Assembly: GCA_028994555.1 (NCBI GenBank)
Contig: JARDVN010000001.1
Location: forward strand, 806,001-870,000
DNA: 64,000 bases
Direction: 5' to 3'
DNA from: Citrobacter amalonaticus
Lineage (GTDB): Bacteria; Pseudomonadota; Gammaproteobacteria; Enterobacterales; Enterobacteriaceae
Shown here: positions 1 to 7,917 of the stretch, piece by piece
Layout: every line of letters starts with the position of its first letter
Numbering within the stretch: position 1 is the stretch's first letter
Translations under genes and position numbers: made by a program
The notes under the pieces: generated by a model
What the model saw: the letters and a program-made list of their open reading frames with translations, nothing else
Databases searched by the model: none
What the model was told of the DNA's origin: nothing

Positions 1-12
1 CTTTGCGCATGA
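1..12 (+). CDS. rhaB: 3' end of rhamnulokinase (partial)
   Basis: The first twelve bases read Leu-Cys-Ala-stop in frame 1, the same C-terminal residues as E. coli RhaB. The TGA stop overlaps the ATG of rhaA in an ATGA arrangement, typical of the translationally coupled rhaBAD operon. RhaB phosphorylates L-rhamnulose. Only the last codons lie in the window, so the call rests on position and those residues. Confidence 0.6.
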
Positions 13-1268
13 CCACTCAACTGGAACAAGCCTGGGAACTGGCGAAACACCGCTTCGCCGCAGTAGGTATTGATGTCGAGGAGGCGCTGCGCCAGCTCGA
101 TCGTCTGCCGGTCTCGATGCACTGCTGGCAGGGCGACGACGTAGCCGGATTTGAAAACCCGGAAGGATCGCTCACCGGCGGTATCCAGGCCACCGGCAAC
201 TACCCGGGTAAAGCACGTAATGCCCATGAGCTACGCGCCGATCTGGAGCAGGCGCTCAGCCTGATCCCCGGTCCAAAACGCCTGAATCTACATGCGATTT
301 ACCTGGAATCCGACACCCCGGTCGCCCGGGACAAAATCAAACCGGAACACTTTAAAAACTGGGTCGAGTGGGCGAAAGCACATCAGCTTGGTCTGGATTT
401 CAACCCGTCCTGCTTCTCGCATCCGCTGAGCGCCGACGGCTTCACGCTGGCGCACGCCGATGACACCATCCGTCAGTTCTGGATCGATCACTGTAAAGCC
501 AGCCGCCGCGTATCCGCCTACTTTGGCGAACAACTGGGTACGCCGTCGGTGATGAATATCTGGATCCCCGACGGTATGAAAGATATCACCGTGGACCGCC
601 TGGCCCCGCGCCAGCGCCTGATGGACGCGCTGGATGAGGTCATCAGCGAAAAGCTGGACCCGGCGCACCATATCGATGCCGTCGAAAGCAAACTTTTTGG
701 TATCGGCGCGGAAAGCTACACCGTCGGCTCCAACGAGTTCTACATGGGTTATGCCACCAGCCGTCAGACCGCGCTATGTCTGGATGCGGGCCACTTCCAT
801 CCGACAGAAGTGATCTCCGACAAAATCTCCGCCGCCATGCTGTATGTGCCGCGTCTGCTGCTGCACGTAAGCCGTCCGGTGCGTTGGGACAGCGACCACG
901 TGGTGCTGCTGGATGATGAAACCCAGGCGATTGCCAGCGAAATCGTGCGTCACAACCTGTTCGACCGCGTACACATCGGTCTCGACTTCTTCGATGCTTC
1001 CATCAACCGCATCGCCGCATGGGTTATCGGCACCCGCAACATGAAAAAAGCGCTGCTGCGTGCCCTGCTGGAACCGACTGAACACCTGCGCCAGCTTGAA
1101 GCCAGCGGCGATTACACCGCACGCCTGGCGTTGCTGGAAGAGCAAAAATCGCTGCCGTGGCAGGCGGTCTGGGAAATGTATTGCCAGCGTCATGACACGC
1201 CAGCCGGCAGCCAGTGGCTGGAAAGCGTTCGCGCCTACGAGAAGGAGATTTTAAGCCAGCGCGGTTAA
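9..1268 (+). CDS. rhaA: L-rhamnose isomerase
   Basis: Cytoplasmic enzyme converting L-rhamnose to L-rhamnulose, the first step of rhamnose breakdown. The 419-residue product has the length of E. coli RhaA and is almost identical over long stretches, for example the [20 protein letters not shown] region and the metal-site segments around [11 protein letters not shown] and [14 protein letters not shown] start at the ATG at 9 because it overlaps the rhaB stop and gives the E. coli N-terminus [17 protein letters not shown] two codons earlier is also open but unnecessary. The frame is intact. A REP element and rhaD follow. Expression is expected to come from the rhaB promoter under RhaS and CRP, outside the window. 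Confidence 0.97.
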   Translation: MTTQLEQAWELAKHRFAAVGIDVEEALRQLDRLPVSMHCWQGDDVAGFENPEGSLTGGIQATGNYPGKARNAHELRADLEQALSLIPGPKRLNLHAIYLESDTPVARDKIKPEHFKNWVEWAKAHQLGLDFNPSCFSHPLSADGFTLAHADDTIRQFWIDHCKASRRVSAYFGEQLGTPSVMNIWIPDGMKDITVDRLAPRQRLMDALDEVISEKLDPAHHIDAVESKLFGIGAESYTVGSNEFYMGYATSRQTALCLDAGHFHPTEVISDKISAAMLYVPRLLLHVSRPVRWDSDHVVLLDDETQAIASEIVRHNLFDRVHIGLDFFDASINRIAAWVIGTRNMKKALLRALLEPTEHLRQLEASGDYTARLALLEEQKSLPWQAVWEMYCQRHDTPAGSQWLESVRAYEKEILSQRG

Positions 1269-1277
1269 CCCATTATT

Positions 1278-1307
1278 GCCGGATGGCGCTGCGCTTATCC
1301 GGCCTAC
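1278..1307. repeat. REP element between rhaA and rhaD
   Basis: An imperfect palindrome beginning GCCGGATGGCG and ending TTATCCGGCCTAC matches the enteric REP consensus. It lies ten bases after the rhaA stop. Such elements often stabilise upstream mRNA and could alter the rhaA to rhaD ratio, which is inference here. Confidence 0.85.
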
Positions 1308-1354
1308 TGAATACTCAATGCCATCGGGCATTCAATAAAACAGGTACACCCTTT

Positions 1355-2183
1355 ATGCAAAATATTCTCGATGCCTGGTTTGTCCAGGGAATGATTAAAG
1401 CCACCTCCGACGCCTGGCTAAAAGGCTGGGACGAGCGCAACGGCGGCAATCTGACGCTACGCCTTGACGAAGCCGACATCACCCCCCTTCAGCGCCGACT
1501 TCCATAAAACACCGCGCTACATTGCCCTGAGCCAGCCAATGCCGCTGCTGGCGAACACGCCATTTATCGTGACCGGTTCGGGAAAATTCTTTCGTAACGT
1601 ACAACTCGAGCCGGCCGCTAATTTAGGCATCGTGAAAGTAGACAGCGACGGGGCGGGATACCACATTCTCTGGGGACTGACGAACGACGCGGTGCCGACC
1701 TCTGAGCTGCCAGCTCACTTCCTGTCGCACTGTGAACGCATCAAAACAACCCACGGTAAAGATCGCGTGATCATGCATTGCCACGCCACCAACCTGATAG
1801 CCCTGACCTATGTGCTGGAAAACAGCACCGCGCTTTTCACCCGCAAGCTGTGGGAAGGCAGCACCGAATGTCTGGTGGTCTTCCCGGATGGCGTGGGCAT
1901 TCTGCCGTGGATGGTGCCGGGAACCGACGAGATAGGCCAGGCCACCGCGCAAGAAATGCAGAAACATTCGCTGGTACTGTGGCCATTCCACGGCGTGTTC
2001 GGCAGTGGCCCGACGCTGGATGAAGCGTTCGGGTTAATCGATACCGCCGAAAAATCCGCCGAAGTGTTAGTCAAAGTGCTGTCAATGGGCGGAATGAAGC
2101 AGACCATCCGCCGTGAAGAACTGATCGCGCTGGGTAAACGCTTTGGTGTTACCCCGCTCGCCAGTGCATTAGAGCTGTATTGA
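1355..2183 (+). CDS. rhaD: rhamnulose-1-phosphate aldolase (frame broken once)
   Basis: Zinc-dependent class II aldolase that splits L-rhamnulose-1-phosphate into dihydroxyacetone phosphate and L-lactaldehyde. The start MQNI at 1355 matches E. coli RhaD, and the C-terminal part ([15 protein letters not shown], then the Zn-ligand segment MHCHATN) is highly conserved. The frame breaks in the C6 run at 1482-1487. Deleting one C turns the broken reading ADITPLQR into [17 protein letters not shown], which aligns with E. coli, and gives about 275 residues. I read the break as a sequencing insertion rather than a mutation. It is the third gene of rhaBAD and supplies the lactaldehyde used by the dehydrogenase downstream. 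Confidence 0.95.
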
Positions 2184-2464
2184 TAACAACATCGCGCCCC
2201 GCTCGCTGGGACGGGGCGAACGCTGTCGCCGATGTCGATGTGGCTAACGGTTTTGAGTGAAAGGTTGTGGCAATCTCCCTAATTGGGGGTATTCGTACGA
2301 TGGAAGGGATCGGTCACGTTGTCCGCTGCCTGTGCGGTGCGTTGATCGTGGTGATCTCACTGCCGATCAGGACCCGCCGATTGTTGCGACGAAGACGCAT
2401 CAGAATCCCTCCGGCGACATGGAGTTTTGCCGCCGGAAATATCATCATCTTAAGGAGAAAAAAC
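2184..2464 (+). other. rhaD to dehydrogenase spacer with hairpins
   Basis: This 281-base gap has no convincing gene. Just after rhaD is a CGCCCCG/CGGGGCG inverted repeat (about 2191-2217) without a U tract. A second arm pair (CCGGCG at about 2412 and CGCCGG near 2440) precedes a strong AAGGAG ribosome site at 2452-2457. The hairpins may set the relative expression of rhaBAD and the downstream genes, or the spacer may mark where the dehydrogenase gene was inserted. No clear promoter is visible. Confidence 0.4.
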
Positions 2465-3614
2465 ATGAGCTTTATGCTGGCACTTCCGAAAATCAGTCTG
2501 CACGGCGCGGGCGCGATTGGCGATATGGTGAATCTCGTTGCCAATAAGCAATGGGGTAAGGCGCTGATCGTCACTGACGGTCAACTGGTTAAGCTGGGCC
2601 TGCTCGATAGCCTGTTTGCGGCGCTGGATGAGCACAAAATGTCGTACCACCTGTTCGATGAGGTGTTCCCGAACCCGACCGAAGCGCTGGTGCAAAAAAG
2701 GCTACGCGGCTTATCAGGAAGCGAACTGTGATTACCTCATCGCCTTTGGCGGCGGCAGCCCGATCGATACCGCTAAAGCCGTGAAAATCCTCACCGCGAA
2801 TCCGGGGCCTTCCACCGCCTACTCCGGCGTGGGGAAAGTGAAAAACCCAGGCGTACCGCTGGTTGCCATTAACACCACTGCCGGGACCGCTGCCGAGATG
2901 ACCAGTAATGCCGTGATCATCGACTCCGGACGCCAGGTGAAAGAGGTCATCATCGATCCGAACATTATCCCGGATATCGCCGTGGACGATGCCAGCGTGA
3001 TGCTGGAAATCCCGGCCTCCGTGACGGCGGCAACCGGTATGGACGCGCTGACCCACGCGGTGGAAGCGTATGTCTCCGTTGGCGCGCATCCGCTGACTGA
3101 CGCCAATGCGCTGGAAGCGATTCGCCTGATCACCCTGTGGCTGCCAAAAGCGGTCGATGATGGCCACAACCTGGAAGCGCGCGAGCAAATGGCGTTTGGC
3201 CAGTATCTGGCGGGAATGGCGTTTAACAGCGCCGGTCTGGGGCTGGTTCACGCCCTGGCGCACCAGCCAGGCGCCACGCATAACCTGCCGCACGGCGTTT
3301 GTAACGCCATCCTGCTGCCGATTATTGAAAACTTTAACCGCCCGAACGCGATTGCACGTTTTGCCCGCATCGCGCAGGCGATGGGTGTCGATACCCGTGG
3401 TATGAGCGATGAAGCAGCAAGTATGGAAGCGATCAACGCCATCCGCGCGCTAAGCAAACGTGTCGGTATTCCGGCTGGTTTCAGCCAGCTTGGCGTCACC
3501 AAAGAGGATATCGAAGGCTGGCTGGACAAAGCGCTGGCGGATCCGTGTGCGCCATGTAACCCACGCACCGCCAGCCGTGAGGAAGTGCGCGAGCTGTATC
3601 TGGAGGCGTTATGA
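2465..3614 (+). CDS. iron-containing alcohol dehydrogenase, probable lactaldehyde reductase (frame broken once)
   Basis: Group III (iron-dependent) alcohol dehydrogenase of the FucO/YiaY type. Visible motifs are the NAD-binding [10 protein letters not shown], the conserved [10 protein letters not shown], and the metal-ligand region [16 protein letters not shown] with downstream His residues in [11 protein letters not shown] and [12 protein letters not shown] 2465 has an AAGGAG site eight bases upstream. A one-base insertion in the A6 run at 2694-2699 breaks the frame; correction restores [12 protein letters not shown] and about 382 residues, the FucO length. Its 3' end (TTATGA) overlaps the rhaM start. 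Position between rhaD and rhaM implies reduction of the L-lactaldehyde made by RhaD to 1,2-propanediol under anaerobiosis, a job E. coli does with FucO from the fucose locus. Substrate is inferred, not proven. Confidence 0.85.
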
Positions 3615-3925
3615 TCCGCAAAGCGTTCGTGATGCAGGTGAATGCCGGCGCGCACGATGAGTATCAGCGTCGTCATAACCCCATCTGGCCGGAACTGGAA
3701 GCCGTACTAAAGGCTCACGGCGCGCATCATTACGCGATCTATCTCGATGCGCCGCGTAATTTGCTGTTTGCGACTGTAGAGATTGAGTCCGAAGAACGCT
3801 GGAATGCCGTTGCCAGTACTGACGTCTGTCAGCGCTGGTGGAAATATATGCGTGACGTGATGCCCGCAAATCCGGATAACAGCCCGGTGAGTGCAGAGCT
3901 GAAAAACGTGTTTTATCTGGAGTAA
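3611..3925 (+). CDS. rhaM: L-rhamnose mutarotase
   Basis: Interconverts the alpha and beta anomers of L-rhamnose so that RhaA receives its preferred form. The 104-residue protein has the same length as E. coli RhaM and keeps its sequence, including the catalytic-region His in [15 protein letters not shown] and the segment [12 protein letters not shown]. Its ATG overlaps the TGA of the dehydrogenase, so the two are translationally coupled. It is the last gene of the rhamnose unit and is followed at once by a terminator. Confidence 0.96.
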   Translation: MIRKAFVMQVNAGAHDEYQRRHNPIWPELEAVLKAHGAHHYAIYLDAPRNLLFATVEIESEERWNAVASTDVCQRWWKYMRDVMPANPDNSPVSAELKNVFYLE

Positions 3926-3931
3926 TCGATG

Positions 3932-3972
3932 AGCCCGGTTGCCGCTGTGGGCGGTTCCAACCGGGCTTTTTT
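3932..3972 (+). terminator. Rho-independent terminator of the rhamnose operon
   Basis: AGCCCGGTTG pairs with CAACCGGGCT across a short loop, followed by six T residues. It begins six bases after the rhaM stop. Confidence 0.9.
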
Positions 3973-4007
3973 GAATGAAAATTAAGATAATAAATAGTTA
4001 AACGTAA

Positions 4008-4604
4008 TCACTCATGAGGGGATTTTATACCATACCGGTGGAATTCGAGGGTCGCTAAACCCTGTTCGGCCACCAGAATCGCCTGGGTGTCCGCTTCCAG
4101 CGCTTTAAAAATATGCTCCTGATCGGCGGGATAACAAATATAGTCGCCCTCACTTAACACTTCTGGCGCTTCCGTCAGGCCGACCTGCGCTTTTCCTTTC
4201 GTCACAATAATATGTTCGATCGATCCCGGCGGATGCGGCTGAGAAATGCGATCTGCGCCTGGCTGGGTCAAAAGCAGATAGATATCGCGCCGCGCACCCG
4301 GTGGGCAGGCGGCCAGCAAAATCGCCTGATAGTGCGCCTGCTCAGCCACCACTTTTGTGCCCTCACCGCAGCGGATCACCTGCGTTTTTTGCATCTGTGG
4401 CTCCAGCAACTGCGCAAACGGAATATCCAGCGCCACACAAAGCGACCAGAGGGTTTCCAGACTAGGATTACCCTTTCCCGCTTCCAGTTGAGAGAGCGTC
4501 GACTTGGCGATCCCCGCCCGCCTGGCGATTTCTGCCAGAGATAGCCCCGTCCGCTGACGTTCACGAACCAGACTTTTAGCAATCACGCTGATGGGTTGTG
4601 TCAT
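4008..4604 (-). CDS. XRE-family regulator with C-terminal cupin domain
   Basis: Predicted DNA-binding regulator of the divergent AzlCD-like exporter. The first 70 residues form a helix-turn-helix (LAEIARRAGIAKSTLSQLE, then NPSLETLWSLCVAL). The rest is a cupin sensor domain with beta-barrel features such as HPPGSIEHIIVTKG and EGDYICYPADQEHIF. I start at MTQPIS (4604) because a GGAGTGG ribosome site precedes it; a start 21 codons further upstream is open but has no site and would run into the operator region. At about 198 residues it fits the HTH-cupin family that includes E. coli SutR. The effector is unknown; an amino acid is plausible from the neighbouring exporter. Confidence 0.8.
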   Translation of the reverse strand: MTQPISVIAKSLVRERQRTGLSLAEIARRAGIAKSTLSQLEAGKGNPSLETLWSLCVALDIPFAQLLEPQMQKTQVIRCGEGTKVVAEQAHYQAILLAACPPGARRDIYLLLTQPGADRISQPHPPGSIEHIIVTKGKAQVGLTEAPEVLSEGDYICYPADQEHIFKALEADTQAILVAEQGLATLEFHRYGIKSPHE

Positions 4605-4620
4605 ACACCACTCCATTTTT

Positions 4621-4690
4621 ATATCGAACGAATCGTTCGTCTTGTAAAACATCTTTGTTGCGTTCATTATAATGGAAATTCGTTCGATAT
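4621..4690. promoter_or_regulatory. Divergent promoter with paired inverted operators
   Basis: ATATCGAACGAAT (4621-4633) reappears exactly inverted as ATTCGTTCGATAT (4678-4690). The first copy is extended into a perfect 7-1-7 palindrome CGAACGA-A-TCGTTCG at 4625-4639. A TATAAT box lies between them on the plus strand (4668-4673), so the right-hand operator would cover the start site of the azlC-like gene. This is the expected layout for autoregulation and repression by the adjacent XRE-cupin protein. The protein-site pairing is inferred. Confidence 0.75.
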
Positions 4691-4699
4691 GGCTAAATC

Positions 4700-5359
4700 A
4701 TGAAGCACATCTTCTCCTGCCTGAAGGCAGATACGATCAAAGCAATTTTCCTGGTCTGCCTGGCAGTGGGCGTGGTGGGGATGTCCTACGGCTCACTGGC
4801 GATGGCTTACGGCTTCCCGGTCTGGGTGCCGTTTGTCCTCTCTATTTTTGTGCTGGCGGGCGCATCCGAATTCATGTTTATCGGCATTGTCGCCAGTGGC
4901 GGTAATCCGTTAGCCGCCGCTGCCGCAGGCTTGCTGGTAAACGCCCGACATATCCCGTTTGGCGTGACGGTACGCGACCTGGTCGGCACCCGTGCGGCAA
5001 GTTTTTTCGGCTGCCATATTATGAACGACGAAAGCGTGGTATTCGGCCTGTCGCAGAAAACCCCGGAGCAGCGCAAAGCAGCCTACTGGCTGTGCGGCCT
5101 CGGCGTCGCTATTCTGTGGCCGCTGGGAACGTTACTGGGTACGGTCGTGGGTCAGATGCTGCCTGCTCCGGAAACCATCGGGCTGGACGCCGTGTTCCCG
5201 GCAATCCTGCTGGCACTCGTCGTCCCGGCGTTTAAAAACCGCACCACCCTGGTTCGTGGCCTGAGCGGCGCCGTCGTGTCGCTTGCCGCCGTGCCCTTTG
5301 CGCCGGTCGGACTGCCGGTTCTGCTCTCCCTGCTGGGCTTACTGACGAGGAAAAAATAA
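4700..5359 (+). CDS. AzlC-family branched-chain amino acid exporter, large subunit
   Basis: Inner-membrane protein of 219 residues with repeated hydrophobic segments and the family signature YGSLAMAYGFPVWVPFVLS, then ASEFMFIGIVASGG and LLVNARHIPFG. AzlC proteins pair with a small AzlD subunit to export branched-chain or related amino acids (E. coli YgaZH exports valine). The stop overlaps the azlD-like start by one base, showing coupling. No strong ribosome site is seen before ATG 4700, so the start is less certain than the frame. The exported amino acid cannot be told from sequence. Confidence 0.85.
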   Translation: MKHIFSCLKADTIKAIFLVCLAVGVVGMSYGSLAMAYGFPVWVPFVLSIFVLAGASEFMFIGIVASGGNPLAAAAAGLLVNARHIPFGVTVRDLVGTRAASFFGCHIMNDESVVFGLSQKTPEQRKAAYWLCGLGVAILWPLGTLLGTVVGQMLPAPETIGLDAVFPAILLALVVPAFKNRTTLVRGLSGAVVSLAAVPFAPVGLPVLLSLLGLLTRKK

Positions 5360-5682
5360 TGGGCAACATGACGCTTTTCATTATCGGTATTGCCATTTTA
5401 TCGGCGGGGACCTATTTGATGCGCCTCGGCGGCGCCAGACTCGGCAGCCGCCTGGCGCTTTCGGAGCGCTCTCAGGCGCTGTTATCCGATGCCGCCACGG
5501 TTCTGCTGTTTTCCGTCGCCCTGGCCACGACCTTCTACGAAGGAGAACATTTTGCCGGTATGGCACGCGTCCTCGGCGTCGCATTCGCGGTTTTCCTCGC
5601 CTGGCGCAAGATGCCGCTGATTGTGGTGATCGTCGCCGCCGCCGTGGTAACCGCGCTGCTGCGAATAACAGGAATACAGTAA
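5359..5682 (+). CDS. AzlD-family exporter small subunit
   Basis: A 107-residue membrane protein with three or four hydrophobic helices and the AzlD pattern GTYLMRLGGARL near the N-terminus. It shares one base with the stop of the AzlC-like gene (TAATG), so the two are made together. It should be the obligate partner in an AzlCD transport complex. A terminator follows directly. Confidence 0.85.
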   Translation: MGNMTLFIIGIAILSAGTYLMRLGGARLGSRLALSERSQALLSDAATVLLFSVALATTFYEGEHFAGMARVLGVAFAVFLAWRKMPLIVVIVAAAVVTALLRITGIQ

Positions 5683-5685
5683 AAA

Positions 5686-5706
5686 AAGCGCCCGTGGGCG
5701 CTTTGT
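5686..5706 (+). terminator. Terminator after azlCD-like genes
   Basis: AGCGCCC-GT-GGGCGCT stem with a short T-rich tail, four bases after the stop. An A-run on its left side would give a U tract on the other strand, so it may also end the convergent PTS operon. Confidence 0.75.
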
Positions 5707-5715
5707 TAGGGTCGT

Positions 5716-6276
5716 TCAGGTTTTCTCTATCTGTTCGCCTATCCAGGCGATAACGGCGTCCATATCCGGCGTTTGCTGTTGGTCAACCGTGAATACCGGC
5801 CCGAGCCGCATTGGCTCAGCGTGTTCTGCCAGTTGCGCCAGTTCGGGTAAATACTCCTCACCAGGATGACCTGGTTTACGATCCTGTAAGCGAGTCGCAT
5901 AACGCGTCACCGCCAGCTCAGGCGTGATCTGGTTCCACACCTCCACCACCTTCTCAACGCCCGCCTGCTGCAACAACTGCTGTAATGTCTCCCGAGGCTG
6001 GAAGCCAAACCAGGCGTCAACCAGCCAGACAACGCTTGCCGGAGAGTGGCCAATGATCGACCAGATCACCTCATAGGCCGCACAGCCCAACTGCCGGTTG
6101 AAAGGCCGGTCGATATCCGTAAAGCGTGCCATAAACGGCTCTTTGATTCCATCAATCGTCAGCAGCGGCAGACTGAATGTCCCGGAGAGCTGACGGGTAA
6201 TCGTGCTTTTGCCTGACGCGGGGACCCCGTTGATTAAAATGACTGTTTTACAGTCTGGCGAGAGGTGTCTTTTCAT
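5716..6276 (-). CDS. P-loop kinase-like ATPase, last gene of the PTS operon
   Basis: A 186-residue protein with a clear Walker A motif, NGVPASGKSTITRQL, at residues 16-30. It resembles small P-loop phosphotransferases of the chloramphenicol-phosphotransferase or gluconate-kinase type. A DAWFGF segment about 90 residues in may carry an acidic residue of the Walker B kind. Its ATG overlaps the TGA of the EIIA gene (ATGA), so it belongs to the sugar operon. It may phosphorylate the transported carbohydrate or an intermediate, but nothing in the sequence fixes the substrate, and I do not recognise a named orthologue. Confidence 0.6.
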   Translation of the reverse strand: MKRHLSPDCKTVILINGVPASGKSTITRQLSGTFSLPLLTIDGIKEPFMARFTDIDRPFNRQLGCAAYEVIWSIIGHSPASVVWLVDAWFGFQPRETLQQLLQQAGVEKVVEVWNQITPELAVTRYATRLQDRKPGHPGEEYLPELAQLAEHAEPMRLGPVFTVDQQQTPDMDAVIAWIGEQIEKT

Positions 6277-6711
6277 AGCAGCGCGACCACCTCTTCCCGG
6301 GAATTTGCCGCCCGCAGCTTCGCCATGCGTTCATCGTTATCCAGTAACGCGACAATAGCGCGTATGCCCTCTTCGATATGCGCATTACTGTCCTGTGCGC
6401 CAAACATAATGACAATGTCGGCGGCTTCACTGTCAGCAAACTGAATCGGCGTATTGAGTAATACCATGCTAAAACAGTTACGCTTCACACCACACTCTGG
6501 CCGCGCATGGGGGGATCGCAACGCCCTCATCAAACACATAATACGCTCCGTGACTGAGGGTATTATCGATCACCGCCTGCCCGTATTCCGCTGAAATATA
6601 CCCTTTTGCGACCAATGGACGGGCCGCCAGTTGAATCACCTTCTGCCAGTCAGTTTCCGCTACGCCAACCTGAATCGCATCGGCCTCGATAAGTAATTCT
6701 TTTATCGTCAT
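6273..6711 (-). CDS. PTS EIIA component, fructose/SgcA-like (frame broken once)
   Basis: Cytoplasmic phosphocarrier that takes phosphate from HPr and passes it to EIIB. The reading frame MTIKELLIEADAIQVG breaks in the G6 run at 6509-6514. Removing one base restores GVAIPHARPECGVK, where the His in PHARPE is the conserved phosphorylation site of this EIIA family. The corrected protein has about 145 residues, close to E. coli SgcA. It overlaps the P-loop kinase start by four bases and follows the small unknown gene by 32 bases. I read the break as a sequencing insertion. Confidence 0.8.
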
Positions 6712-6743
6712 GAAGACTCCCTAAGAGCTTAACGAATCCGGCT

Positions 6744-7013
6744 CTAAATATTTCGGCGAATAACATTACGTAGCTCATCTATACGCACAAAAAGCGTATC
6801 AATTTCCTGTCGGTGCGTTTGGCTTTTGGCATAAACTGACAACGCCCGATTATAGATAAGCATTAATGACTTCTGTATTTCGCCATTACCCGGATTGCCC
6901 TGCAGTTCACCTTCCAGCCTGGCGATTTCTCCCGCCAGAACACGAGATTGTTCATCATAATCTTCCGGCGGGCGTGTTTCTTTTTTCCATAGCGACTTCA
7001 AAGATTCAAACAT
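6744..7013 (-). CDS. Small uncharacterised protein in the PTS operon
   Basis: I do not recognise this 89-residue protein. Starting at MFESLKSLWKKE (a G-rich ribosome site lies just upstream) it is hydrophilic and mostly helical. It has heptad-like spacing in VLAGEIARLEGELQGN and QEIDTLFVRIDELRNVI, so a coiled coil is likely, and no membrane segment or cysteine is seen. It sits between the aldolase and EIIA genes in the same orientation with short gaps. That suggests it assembles with, or regulates, an operon enzyme, but no function can be assigned. A start 15 codons upstream is also open but lacks a ribosome site. Confidence 0.6.
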   Translation of the reverse strand: MFESLKSLWKKETRPPEDYDEQSRVLAGEIARLEGELQGNPGNGEIQKSLMLIYNRALSVYAKSQTHRQEIDTLFVRIDELRNVIRRNI

Positions 7014-7073
7014 AGCGATCCCCCCGCCCTGATGGACAACAGGGCAACAAAATATCATTCATTAATAACGGAG

Positions 7074-7917
7074 TTATTTAAATAACGCGATCTTTTCCAT
7101 TAATACCTGGGTGACGGCATTATTTGCCGGAATTAAAAACTTACGTACGCTGTCATTCACTTTGCCTTTCTCAAAGGTATTTTTACACTGGTCGACCCAC
7201 TGTACGTTCATTTCCGTGCCGACATTCACTTTATTAATGCCTTCAGTGACGGCCAGGCGCATATCGTCGTCACTCACCCCTGTCCCCCCGTGTAATACCA
7301 GCGGAACACCGGTCGCGGCGCTGATCTCTTTCAGCCGCTGATGTTGAATTTGTGCCTTGCCGGTATACAGGCCGTGTACCGTACCCACCGACACCGCCAG
7401 CATGTCGACTCGTGTTTCATCAACGAAGCGTCTGGCATCTTCCACCGTCGTAAAGCAGATATCTTCTGCCGCCACCGCTTTACCATCCTCTGAGCCGCCG
7501 ATGGCCCCGAGCTCCCCCTTCTACCGTAATATTTCGCGGTCGCGCCATCTCCACCACGATGCGGGTATTACCGATATTTTCATCCAGCTCAAGATGCGAG
7601 CCGTCATACATGACCGAAGAGAACCCTGCATTCATCGCCGTCTCAATGGCGCTGATATCAGAGCAGTGATCCAGATGCAGGCAGGTCGGGACATTCTCGC
7701 TCTCCGCCAGCGAACGCACCGCATCCACCAACAGGCGATAGCCCAGATATTCTGCCGTCCCGGTCGAGATCTGAATCATTAACGGGCTGTTCGTTTTTTG
7801 CGCCGCTTTAAAAAACGCGGGCAGCATTTCAATACAGTGCAGATTAAAGGATCCAATCGCTTTGAAATTTCTTTCCTGGCCGATTTTTAGGATCTCGTTG
7901 AAGTTATAAAGACTCAT
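7074..7917 (-). CDS. Class II fructose/tagatose-bisphosphate aldolase family (frame broken once)
   Basis: Zn-dependent aldolase of the GatY/KbaY/FbaA family, cleaving a ketose 1,6-bisphosphate to two triose phosphates. Family motifs are LHLDHCSD with the catalytic Asp and a Zn-ligand His, VLHGGTGVSDDD, and NVGTEMN. A one-base insertion in the C5 run at 7514-7518 splits it; correction restores VEGELGAIGGSEDGK, the flexible catalytic loop, and about 280 residues. I prefer the ATG at 7917 because an AGGGG ribosome site sits ten bases upstream. It overlaps the EIIC gene by 14 bases. With the PfkA-type kinase in the same operon it should cleave the doubly phosphorylated product; the sugar isomer is unknown. 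Confidence 0.85.

Noticed and set aside
2267..2731. A long N-terminal extension of the alcohol dehydrogenase beginning near 2267
   Set aside because: The in-frame extension covers the hairpin-rich spacer and the ribosome site; homologues start at the [10 protein letters not shown] position.
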